Both the position numbers and the translations under genes were made by a program. DNA of 14,489 nucleotides from DAOTUB01 sp034437455 (GTDB taxonomy: Bacteria; Chloroflexota; Anaerolineae; B4-G1). The stretch is taken from positions 1-14,489 of the forward strand of contig DAOTUB010000092.1 in the NCBI GenBank assembly GCA_034437455.1. The letters are read 5' to 3'. The notes beneath the pieces are model-generated. The model had not been told where the DNA came from, did not search any database, and saw nothing but the letters and a program-made list of their open reading frames with translations. This document shows positions 1 through 6,618 of the stretch, piece by piece. Positions within the stretch are counted from its first letter, which is position 1; every line of letters starts with the position of its first letter.

Positions 1-65
1 ACCTTATGCTGGAACTGTCATTTGTCTGTCCGGCTGGGTAGCTGTTCAGTTGGCTTTGCGTCTGT

Positions 66-1028
66 TCAAATTTGGAGCTTCATGAAACATCTGCCTTCTG
101 ATTGCGCAACCGTTACGCTAGAGCTATGCTGTTTAGCAAATACATACAGTTCTCTGACAATAGGGTCATCACTGGCCATAACAGCATCTTCAAGTTCTTG
201 GTCACTCCAAAATTTTCCTGGTCTTGCCATCCCCTGGGAAGCAGACTGAATACTTTGTTCTACTTCTTCTATGCTTGTTGTGCTAATATCTATCGAAGGC
301 TGAGGTGTGCCTTGCTGATAAGTTACAGTAACAGCAGTTCTGGAAACTATCTCCGTCGTCAGTTTCCTGTGAGGTATAAAGAGAATGTCACCGCCACCCA
401 GAGCACCAATTTGGGTAAACGGTGCAATTTCAACAACATCCATTGTGAATCCTAACGTTGATTGGCGAGAAACACCTCGAACCAATCCTTGCAAGCCAGC
501 AGGAGCCCGGTCACAGGCTATCACAATGTGCAAATCCCCTGACCTAATATTTTCAATGAATACTTGGGCGAGTTCGTCGGTGTTTACTTCATCTGGAAAC
601 AACTGGGCGACGAGATCGAACCAACCTTGATAACGAGTGTTATCTTGGCTTACCAATTGAACCAATTTGTCCTCATCTAGCAAGGAGAGAGAAACTGCAT
701 AATCGACAGCCTGTGCAATGACTCGTCGGTCTCTTAATTCAGGATTCGAGAACAACTTGACTTCCGCGACGATCAAATCCCCACTGGCAGCCAGGATGAG
801 TAAATCAGGGATGATCGAACGACCTTGAGGAGTAGATAATGCTCGCTGACGGAGAACAACAAAAGGACCATAGATACCTGTACGCTTGGTTTCAAGACAA
901 AGAAGCTCTAGATTCTCTGCGATAACTGTCTCCAGGAAATGTTCATTTTTACCAACTTGATCTAGAGTGATCGGCTTCCATATCTCACTACTGCCATCAG
1001 TTTGCCAACGCACTATGTTAGATTGCAT
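66..1028 (-). CDS. PD-(D/E)XK nuclease-like protein, hypothetical
   Basis: A 320-residue protein whose first ~115 residues look like the PD-(D/E)XK nuclease fold (NucS/DUF91-like DNA-end or restriction-type nucleases). E33 lies in the helix FLETVIAEN. It is followed by a central strand with D75 (RSIIPDLLIL), the E89-V-K91 strand (LIVAEVK), and a helix with Q106 and Y110 (VIAQAVDYA). This spacing is what the family uses to bind metal, but catalysis is not proven. Residues ~120-320 match nothing I recognise; there is no signal peptide or membrane segment. The ATG at 1028 is supported by a GGGAGA ribosome site just upstream. Base composition stands out: hand-counted lines are about 42-48% GC against up to 70% in the transporter genes, which suggests later acquisition. 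No restriction, methylase or toxin partner is visible; the left flank is cut by the window edge. The fold call is moderately sure; the biological role is unknown. Confidence 0.7.
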   Translation of the reverse strand: MQSNIVRWQTDGSSEIWKPITLDQVGKNEHFLETVIAENLELLCLETKRTGIYGPFVVLRQRALSTPQGRSIIPDLLILAASGDLIVAEVKLFSNPELRDRRVIAQAVDYAVSLSLLDEDKLVQLVSQDNTRYQGWFDLVAQLFPDEVNTDELAQVFIENIRSGDLHIVIACDRAPAGLQGLVRGVSRQSTLGFTMDVVEIAPFTQIGALGGGDILFIPHRKLTTEIVSRTAVTVTYQQGTPQPSIDISTTSIEEVEQSIQSASQGMARPGKFWSDQELEDAVMASDDPIVRELYVFAKQHSSSVTVAQSEGRCFMKLQI

Positions 1029-1047
1029 AATTCTCCCTCACAGGGGC

Positions 1048-1314
1048 CTAACTGCTGCTTGTTCCTTCCTGCGCAAATGTCTCCAACCCAAGCTCCCTCA
1101 GCTTCTCCAACGTAGGCCGCCCATCCTCATCCCACCCCATAGCAGCATAAAAATCCAGCACCAACTTTTCGATATCCACCGTCATCCCCTGCGTGGGGCC
1201 GGGGTCAGCGATCCGTTCCTCGGTAAAGCGGTCCGGCATGTCATCGTCCTCCCGCCTGGCCCCGTGGTGTAGGTTGAACAGGTTCTTCAGGCTGAAATCT
1301 CCCATCACCGACAC
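1048..1314 (-). pseudogene. Aldehyde ferredoxin oxidoreductase C-terminal remnant
   Basis: The 88 codons resemble only the extreme C-terminus of tungsten-containing aldehyde:ferredoxin oxidoreductases: NLFNLHHGARREDDDMPDRF is the typical 'hNl.RlhN.R.G..reDD.lP.Rf' segment, and AAMGWDEDGRPTLEKLRELG is the typical terminal 'y...GWde.G.Pt.ekL..LGL' segment. The roughly 500 residues that hold the tungstopterin and [4Fe-4S] sites are absent. Upstream the frame is open only back to a stop at 1351-1353, inside a strong hairpin, so the rest of the gene is gone rather than frameshifted. A GTG at 1314 or an ATG at 1305 could start translation after a weak AAGGCGAG site, so a small protein might still be made, but it could not be an oxidoreductase. 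The family match is from memory of the motif; I am fairly sure of it. Confidence 0.62.
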
Positions 1315-1357
1315 CTCGCCTTGACGATGATACCACCGGACGACAATAAGTCAAATA

Positions 1358-1399
1358 AGCACAACGCACTTGATCCGATTTGATCAAGTGCGTTGTGCT
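1358..1399 (-). terminator. Strong hairpin, possible terminator
   Basis: Two perfect 18-nt arms (1358-1375 and 1382-1399, AGCACAACGCACTTGATC and its reverse complement) enclose a 6-nt loop. Read on the minus strand the stem is followed by the moderately T-rich TATTTGACTTATT, which fits a factor-independent terminator for the leftward ABC operon that ends at 1530. The plus-strand side continues with CAAAACC and has no T tract. The perfect symmetry could equally mark a small mobile-element end, so the terminator role is an inference. Confidence 0.5.
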
Positions 1400-1415
1400 C
1401 AAAACCTTAGAACAA

Positions 1416-1527
1416 CCGTCATTCCGAGCGAAACGGAGCGCAGCGGAGTGGAGTCGAGGAATCTCCACGTTCGCAGGCAAAGCTATTTGGAGATTCCTCG
1501 ACTCCCTTCGGTCGCTCGGAATGACGG
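1416..1527. repeat. GTCATTCCGAGCGA-type dispersed inverted repeat
   Basis: The left arm begins CCGTCATTCCGAGCGA at 1416 and ends GAGTCGAGGAATCTCCA at 1467. The right arm begins TGGAGATTCCTCGACTC at 1488 and ends TCGCTCGGAATGACGG at 1527. The arms pair over most of their length, with a small bulge in the left arm (ACGGAGCGCAGCGGAGTG). This sequence type (GTCATTCCGAGCG...GAGGAATCTC) is a dispersed intergenic repeat seen in many bacterial genomes. Its right end is two bases from the TAA of the DUF4340 gene, so the element may also act on the 3' end of that transcript. I see no clear target duplication and no transposase. Confidence 0.75.
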
Positions 1528-1529
1528 TG

Positions 1530-2603
1530 TTAGGGGGTAGTTGGTTCCGGCGTCGGTGTGGGCGGCGGCTGGATAAAGTCTTCGCGGGTGTTCTCCACCA
1601 TCGCCTTCACGCTGAACCGGGCGACCCGCACATAGTAGGGCGATTCGGACGATTTGACAAAGTAGCGATCCTCCTCGGTCGTGTCCTCGGCCCCCACGTA
1701 CAATGTGATCGTTTGGCCTGCCGCCTCGAGCGTGACGATGGCGTTGGGATTGTCCATCCCGTAGGTGGCCTTTTCCTCCTTACCGAGAGGATTGACCAGC
1801 TTGAGCGACGTGGCCTGGTGGAACACGGAGTTGATGTTGGTTGCATTTGCGGTCTCACCGTCGGCCAGGCCATCCATCGTCCAGTTGCCTTCGGCGTCTT
1901 TGGTAAAGACGAACGTGCCATCGTCGTTTTCCAGCATCATCCTGGTGACGTCTTCCTGGGGAACGTTCATGTAGGTAGTGTCGACCCACGCATCGGCGGT
2001 GGCGTCGACCTCCCAGCTCGAGATGCCGCTGCCCAGATAGGTTTTGTCCTGTCCACCCAGGCGAAAGTGGACCGCGCTATACTGGGGCGAAGTACCCAGA
2101 TAGAGCGTGTATTTCTTCCCGTCCGCCGTCTCCAGGGCGAGGCGTCGGACAAAGTCATCGCCGGCGACGCCGAGCCGCTTGTGGCTGGCGTCGGTGCGCG
2201 TGACCAACCGCCCGGTGTCGAGACCGACGAGCTTTTCCACCAGCGGATCGATCTTGTCCGCCTGGACCGGGTAGTCGTCTGCGTCGGGCAGCACCCAGTC
2301 CCCGGCGACCTTTTGCAGCGCGATCCGATTGCCCTCGTCATCCTCGATGGCCAGCATGACGAGGTCGTCCGCTTCAAAATTGGCGAAAAGCGGTTCGCCC
2401 CCGCCCGTGGCCGCCGACCGAGGCCAAAAGACGACGACGCTCAGGATGATCTGAACGACCAAAACCCCGATCAAAATCTGGTTATGCCGCCGGATGTTCT
2501 TTATCCGCCGGATGTTCTTTATCCGCCGGATGTTCTTTATCCGCCGGATGTTCTTTATCCGCCGGATGTTCTTTATCCGCCGGATGTTCTTTATCCGCTT
2601 CAT
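1530..2603 (-). CDS. DUF4340 domain protein, ABC-operon accessory
   Basis: A 357-residue membrane-anchored protein. One transmembrane helix (about residues 43-60, ILIGVLVVQIILSVVVFW) is followed by an extracytoplasmic part with two similar halves: PLFANFEADDLVMLAIEDDE...YTLYLGTSP and YMNVPQEDVTRMMLENDDG...ITLYVGAED. This is the layout of DUF4340 proteins, which sit beside GldF/GldG-type ABC systems; the molecular role of the family is not established. The C-terminus is a Pro/Thr tail (PPPTPTPEPTTP). The start is the ATG at 2603, overlapping the TGA of the upstream permease as ATGA, so translational coupling is likely. Residues 3-38 are six copies of RIKNIR encoded by an 18-bp tandem repeat; removing them leaves MK-RHNQILI, an ordinary start for the family. 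The insert adds strong positive charge before the membrane helix. Confidence 0.85.
   Translation of the reverse strand: MKRIKNIRRIKNIRRIKNIRRIKNIRRIKNIRRIKNIRRHNQILIGVLVVQIILSVVVFWPRSAATGGGEPLFANFEADDLVMLAIEDDEGNRIALQKVAGDWVLPDADDYPVQADKIDPLVEKLVGLDTGRLVTRTDASHKRLGVAGDDFVRRLALETADGKKYTLYLGTSPQYSAVHFRLGGQDKTYLGSGISSWEVDATADAWVDTTYMNVPQEDVTRMMLENDDGTFVFTKDAEGNWTMDGLADGETANATNINSVFHQATSLKLVNPLGKEEKATYGMDNPNAIVTLEAAGQTITLYVGAEDTTEEDRYFVKSSESPYYVRVARFSVKAMVENTREDFIQPPPTPTPEPTTP
2490..2597. repeat. 18-bp palindromic repeat, six tandem units
   Basis: Six identical units of CCGGATGTTCTTTATCCG run head to tail with no spacer. Each unit has its own dyad, CGGAT...ATCCG, around a 7-nt centre. The array lies between codon 2 and the rest of the DUF4340 gene and is read as RIKNIR on the minus strand. 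The length (108 nt) is a multiple of three, so the frame is kept. Confidence 0.95.
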
Positions 2604-5527
2604 AACTCACCCCCCTCATTGTTGTTCATTGCTTCATTGTTCATTGTTAATTGAATAGGTTGTTCGTTTTGGCGGCGGGCGTTCCACACGACGCCGATGA
2701 CGACGAGCATCACCAGGGCGGCGACGTAATTGGCGCCCTCCCAGAAGGATTGCCTGCCCTCATCCAACGGAGCGAGCACCCGCGATTGCGTTCCGCGCGC
2801 GCGGATGTTGAGCAGGTCCATGTCCTCGGTAGACCAGGCGACTCCGTTCTGGATCAGTTTCAAGCTGTTGAGGTAGCGGTCCCCCGTAAAGCTGGACGAG
2901 ATCTCAAAGACGACGTCGTCCACAAACTCGGCGCTCCCGATGACGATCAGGCGGGCGGTCTCTGGCGAGCTCTCGATAGTGGCTGGTGCTGTCCCGGGGG
3001 TGGTCTCGGTGCCCACCGTCTCGGTGAACGGCGAGAGCCGATCCTTGAAGGCGCTCTCGAAAACGCCCTGGACAGAGACGGCCAGCGGATAGGATTGGAG
3101 ATCGGCCCCCACCGGAAAGCCCAGGTCTGGGTAGAGATCAAAGTCGGGTTGGATGTTTGTGTCGGTTTGCGTCCAGGAGCCCGAGCTGGACCGGAGCAGC
3201 GTCGTGACCTCTCGCTCGGCGTTCTTGGCTTCGTCCATCGTGATCGGCGAGGCCCAGTTGAGCGTCACGGCGGGCAGGTTCGAGACGATGGGGCTTTCCG
3301 ACGCCATCCCATCGGAGCGGATGTCTACAAAGAAGGGGTATTCAATCGCCTGGAATTCCTGCACCTGAAAGCCACTCACCTCTCGGATGACTTGCATGGG
3401 GAAAGGCTCGTTCTGCGGGTCCATCACCAGCGACTCTTCCACCTGGATGCCATAGCTCGCCAACAGCTCTTGCAGGCCATCTTCCAAAGGCTGAAGGCCC
3501 GGCCCGCCGGTATAAGGGTCGATCATGATGCCATAATTCCCAGCCGCCACTATGACCGAACCGCCGCGCATCAGGTATTGGTCGACGGCGAAACGCTCCT
3601 TGTCCGTCATCCCCTGGGGCGCGACGACCAGCAGCACGTCCACTTCCGGCGGTACCTGGCCGCCGGTCAGATCCACGTTGCGGACCTCGTACTCCTGGCG
3701 CAAGGAATCGCTGAGTTGCCACCAACTGGAAAGCGGTTCCTGCATCTGTCCGTACATATCCTGGGTCGGCTCCAATTGGGGCGTCCACAGCCCCACGACC
3801 TGGAGAAAGCCGGGCGACAGCCGCTTGAGGGTGGCTTCGATGGCTGAGCGCACGTCGGCCTCGGCCATCTCGCCGGAGGGATAGACCAACTCCGCCTGGC
3901 CACCGACCCGCAGGATCATGTGGAGGTAGTAGCTCTCGCTGGAAAAGAGCGAGACGGAAAAGGGTTGCAGTCCATAGTCATCGTACAACTGCTGGCGCGT
4001 GACAGGGCTATCGGGCGCGTCGGGGTCGATCACGGTGTAGGTGAACTTGCCGTTCGGATGTTCTGTATCCGCCGACTCGTCGGCGATCTCTTGCGCCACT
4101 TGCTCGATGGTGGCGGGCGCTTCGGCCAGCGATTCCGGTAGGGCGTCTGGGGTGATGTAAACCGTCAACTCAGCCGGTTCATCCAGCGCCGCCAACACCG
4201 CCTCCACGCTCTGGAACCCGTAGAGCACTTTTTTGATCGAGCTGGTCAGATCGTATTCCAGGTTGCGCAGTCGCACGTCCACGTCAGCGCGGCCAGCCTC
4301 GACCTCGATGAGATCGCCATAGCCGAGCACCACGTTCTGATCGCCATAGCGGATCAGGATGTCGAAATACGAGTTGATGATCGAAGTCTCGTACCGCCCG
4401 GCCACCTGGAAGGGGGAGGGGCGGATGCCGTACATCTGGTTCGCCTCGGCCTCTTTTTCGGGACCCTGGGCCGGGTCGATGATCTCCAGTTGGACCATCC
4501 CTCTCGACGCGACCTCGTACTCTTTCAGCATGTCGCGGATGCGCGGAACCAGCGGGGCGAGCTTGGGGTGGGTCTTTTCGCTGAAATAGCCCCGGATCAG
4601 CAGCGGCTCTTGCAGGTTATCGAGCAAGTCGCGGGTGGTGCGGGAGAGGCTGTACTCGCGCTGCTCCGTCAGGTCGAGGCGCAGCCCGTGCAGCGGGAAA
4701 AGCCAGACGTTGATCAGCGCCAAGTTCAGCACCACCAGGATCGTGGTAAAGACGACGCCGCGACGATAGGGCAGCGTGCGCTTGCCCGTGCTCCACCGCT
4801 TGACGTCGAGCGAGGCGACGTTGAGCGCCAAAAAGATGCCCGCCAGCGAGAGATAGTAGAGCAGGTCGCGCAGGTCGATCACGCCGCGCTGGATGCTCTC
4901 AAAGCGGCTGCCCGAGCCGAGAGCGCGCAGGACCTCCCCCACGGTGTCGCCGAAAAATTCGGCCACGCCGCCCGAGCCAGCCATGTAGAAAAGCCCGCAG
5001 AGCAGCACGGTCAGGATGAGGGCGACGATCTGGTTATCGGTGCGGGACGAGACGAACAGCCCAATCGCCGCATAGGCCCCCGCCAGCAGGATCGCGGCGA
5101 GATAGCCGCCGATCACCGGCCCCCAGTCAAGATTGCCGAGCACGCCGACGGTAAAGGGCAAAAAGATCGTCAGCGCCAAGGCGACGACGACGAGCGTCAT
5201 CACGGCCAGGAACTTGCCCACGACCAACTGGATCGGGGAGACAGGCAGCGTGAGCAGTACCTCGAGCGTGCCCGCCCGTTGCTCCTCGCTCCATTGGCGC
5301 ATCGTCAGCGCCGCGACCAAAAAGATCATCAGCACCGGCATCCAGCGAAAGAGTGGCCGGACGTCGGCGATCCCCCGGGCGAAGAACGTATCGACCCAGA
5401 AGAACGAGAACAGCGTGACCGCCAGGAACGCGCCCACAAAGATGAGCGCCATCGGCGATCCGAAATATCCCTCCAATTCCTTGCGTGTGATCGAGAGTGA
5501 TTGCCGGATGCTCTGCATCCGCTTCAT
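2600..5527 (-). CDS. ABC-2 permease fused to GldG-like domain
   Basis: A 975-residue fusion of two proteins that are often separate. Residues 1-~245 are an ABC-2/GldF-type permease with membrane segments near 26-46, 62-76, 103-127, 138-160, 166-184 and 222-240, plus the conserved cytoplasmic stretch QWSEEQRAGTLEVLLTLPVS. From ~255 a seventh helix (258-279) opens a GldG-like ABC auxiliary domain: LDLTEQREYSLSRTTRDLL and EPLLIRGYFSEK are hallmarks. It ends with a membrane helix near 934-950. With the ATPase encoded just upstream it should form an exporter; the substrate is unknown. GldFG supports gliding in Bacteroidetes, but most relatives are not gliding proteins. Both gene junctions are ATGA overlaps. 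One 18-bp repeat unit gives RMQSIR at residues 3-8 and another gives SADTEHP near residue 488. The last residues (MNNEAMNNNEGGEL) come from a short AACAATGAA-type repeat. Confidence 0.88.
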   Translation of the reverse strand: MKRMQSIRQSLSITRKELEGYFGSPMALIFVGAFLAVTLFSFFWVDTFFARGIADVRPLFRWMPVLMIFLVAALTMRQWSEEQRAGTLEVLLTLPVSPIQLVVGKFLAVMTLVVVALALTIFLPFTVGVLGNLDWGPVIGGYLAAILLAGAYAAIGLFVSSRTDNQIVALILTVLLCGLFYMAGSGGVAEFFGDTVGEVLRALGSGSRFESIQRGVIDLRDLLYYLSLAGIFLALNVASLDVKRWSTGKRTLPYRRGVVFTTILVVLNLALINVWLFPLHGLRLDLTEQREYSLSRTTRDLLDNLQEPLLIRGYFSEKTHPKLAPLVPRIRDMLKEYEVASRGMVQLEIIDPAQGPEKEAEANQMYGIRPSPFQVAGRYETSIINSYFDILIRYGDQNVVLGYGDLIEVEAGRADVDVRLRNLEYDLTSSIKKVLYGFQSVEAVLAALDEPAELTVYITPDALPESLAEAPATIEQVAQEIADESADTEHPNGKFTYTVIDPDAPDSPVTRQQLYDDYGLQPFSVSLFSSESYYLHMILRVGGQAELVYPSGEMAEADVRSAIEATLKRLSPGFLQVVGLWTPQLEPTQDMYGQMQEPLSSWWQLSDSLRQEYEVRNVDLTGGQVPPEVDVLLVVAPQGMTDKERFAVDQYLMRGGSVIVAAGNYGIMIDPYTGGPGLQPLEDGLQELLASYGIQVEESLVMDPQNEPFPMQVIREVSGFQVQEFQAIEYPFFVDIRSDGMASESPIVSNLPAVTLNWASPITMDEAKNAEREVTTLLRSSSGSWTQTDTNIQPDFDLYPDLGFPVGADLQSYPLAVSVQGVFESAFKDRLSPFTETVGTETTPGTAPATIESSPETARLIVIGSAEFVDDVVFEISSSFTGDRYLNSLKLIQNGVAWSTEDMDLLNIRARGTQSRVLAPLDEGRQSFWEGANYVAALVMLVVIGVVWNARRQNEQPIQLTMNNEAMNNNEGGEL
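2613..2655. repeat. Short AACAATGAA-type repeat at a gene end
   Basis: The plus strand reads TTGTTCATTGCTTCATTG followed by TTCATTGTTAATTG, i.e. repeated ATTGTTC/ATTGCTTC steps of about seven bases. On the minus strand it encodes the Asn/Met/Glu-rich tail of the permease-GldG fusion just before its stop. It looks like a degenerate heptamer repeat that has extended the coding sequence. Confidence 0.5.
4054..4071. repeat. Single 18-bp palindromic repeat unit in GldG part
   Basis: TCGGATGTTCTGTATCCG is one unit of the 18-bp family (one mismatch to the three-unit array at 5538-5591). It lies within the GldG-like domain and is read in the DTEHP frame on the minus strand. Confidence 0.85.
5504..5521. 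repeat. Single 18-bp palindromic repeat unit at permease start
   Basis: CCGGATGCTCTGCATCCG is a more perfectly palindromic variant of the family. It starts right after codon 2 of the permease-GldG gene and is read as RMQSIR, the same position and frame as the six-unit array in the DUF4340 gene. Confidence 0.8.
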
Positions 5528-6516
5528 TGTAGCACCTCCGGATGTTCTGTATCCGCCGGATGTTCTGTATCCGCCGGATGTTCTGTATCCGCTGAGGCTG
5601 TAGCCAATTCGTTAAAGACCGTCTCCAACGTGCGCACGTCCCGGCGCAACTCGCGCAGCGGCCAGCCCCCCTCTCGCGCCAGGGTGTAGATCGTCGGGCA
5701 GAGATCGGTCCCATCGGTTCCCTTTCCAAAGACGCGATAGGCCGGGTAGCCGTCGGGCGACTTGAACAGCTCGACGTCTCGCACGCCGCCCAGGTCGCGC
5801 AGCGCGCGCTCCACGCCGGGCGGCGCATCCTCCAGCACCAGCACCGCGTTCGGCGTGGCGGCCAGTTCCGAAAGCCGCGCGTCCGCCCGGATCTGCCCGT
5901 TGATCAGGATGATGACCCGGTCGCAGAGCGCCTCGACCTCCGAGAGGATGTGCGTGGAAAAGAGGATGGTGCTGTGCTCCGCCAACCGGCGGATCAGGCG
6001 GCGGATCTCGACGATCTGCGTCGGGTCCAGCCCCAGCGTCGGCTCGTCGAGGATCAAGAGCTTTGGCCGGTGGATGATCGCCTGGGCCAATCCCACGCGC
6101 TGGCGAAAGCCCTTGCTCAGTTGGCCGATGGGCCGGACGAGGTGCTCGGTCAACCCGGCAGCATAGACCGCCTCCGAGATGCGGGCGAGTTGCTCTTCTT
6201 CCGGAATCCGGCGCAGCTCGGCCATCATCTTGAGGTACGCCTGGACCGAAAGCTCTGGGTAGAGCGGCGCGCTCTCCGGCAGGTAGCCGATGTCCGCCTG
6301 CACTTCGCGGGTGTGCGTCAGTACGTCCAGGCCGTTCACGGCGACGTTGCCCTCGTCAAATTGCAGATAGCCGGTCAGGATTTTGATCGTGGTCGTCTTC
6401 CCGGCGCCGTTGGGGCCGAGCAACCCGACGATCTCGCCGGGCGCGACCTGGAACGCGACCCCACGTAACGCTTCGATGGGGCCATACGATTTGGTTAGTC
6501 CAGTGACGTCAATCAT
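5524..6516 (-). CDS. ABC transporter ATPase, GldA/CcmA-like
   Basis: A 330-residue nucleotide-binding subunit that should power the fused permease encoded next to it. All ABC motifs are visible: Walker A GPNGAGKTT (34-42), the Q-loop region IGYLPESAPLY (77-87, with Glu where many transporters have Gln, as is usual in this subfamily), signature LSKGFRQR (133-140), Walker B LLILDEPT (153-160) and the H-loop His189 in STHILSEVEALCD. The C-terminal ~100 residues are the accessory region of the GldA/CcmA group. The ATG at 6516 follows a strong GGAGGAAT ribosome site. The stop overlaps the next start by ATGA. The last 25 residues carry three ADTEHP copies from an 18-bp repeat array, an addition beyond the usual end of the family. 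I see no clear promoter in the 102-nt gap from htpG, so read-through from htpG is possible. Confidence 0.95.
   Translation of the reverse strand: MIDVTGLTKSYGPIEALRGVAFQVAPGEIVGLLGPNGAGKTTTIKILTGYLQFDEGNVAVNGLDVLTHTREVQADIGYLPESAPLYPELSVQAYLKMMAELRRIPEEEQLARISEAVYAAGLTEHLVRPIGQLSKGFRQRVGLAQAIIHRPKLLILDEPTLGLDPTQIVEIRRLIRRLAEHSTILFSTHILSEVEALCDRVIILINGQIRADARLSELAATPNAVLVLEDAPPGVERALRDLGGVRDVELFKSPDGYPAYRVFGKGTDGTDLCPTIYTLAREGGWPLRELRRDVRTLETVFNELATASADTEHPADTEHPADTEHPEVLQ
5538..5591. repeat. 18-bp palindromic repeat, three tandem units
   Basis: Three identical units of CCGGATGTTCTGTATCCG stand near the 3' end of the ABC ATPase gene, 11 bases from the overlapping start of the permease gene. 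They are read on the minus strand as (ADTEHP)3, a different frame from the RIKNIR reading in the neighbouring genes. Confidence 0.95.
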
Positions 6517-6618
6517 AAGTTATTCCTCCAAAAACGATTTTTATGACAAAGCAACGGATTGTCTCCGGCAGAACAGATAGGCGGATGGTCTTGCATACGA
6601 CGCTTTGTCCTCATCCGC

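Noticed and set aside
2490..2597. CRISPR array
   Set aside because: The 18-bp units are directly adjacent with no spacers, and single units occur inside genes; no cas gene is near.
1380..2654. A 424-codon plus-strand frame with repeated DVLYPP
   Set aside because: It is the reverse reading of the DUF4340 gene and its repeat array; the DVLYPP peptide is only the reverse translation of the 18-bp unit.
2651..3847. A 398-codon frame on the plus strand, with a similar one at 4490-5500
   Set aside because: Both are antisense to the permease-GldG fusion; composition (Arg, His, Asp, Gln) and absence of motifs mark them as shadows.
6581..6599. Possible extra 18-bp repeat unit between htpG and the ABC operon
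   Set aside because: GCGGATGGTCTTGCATACG resembles the family but has an extra base and a broken right arm; too degenerate to count.
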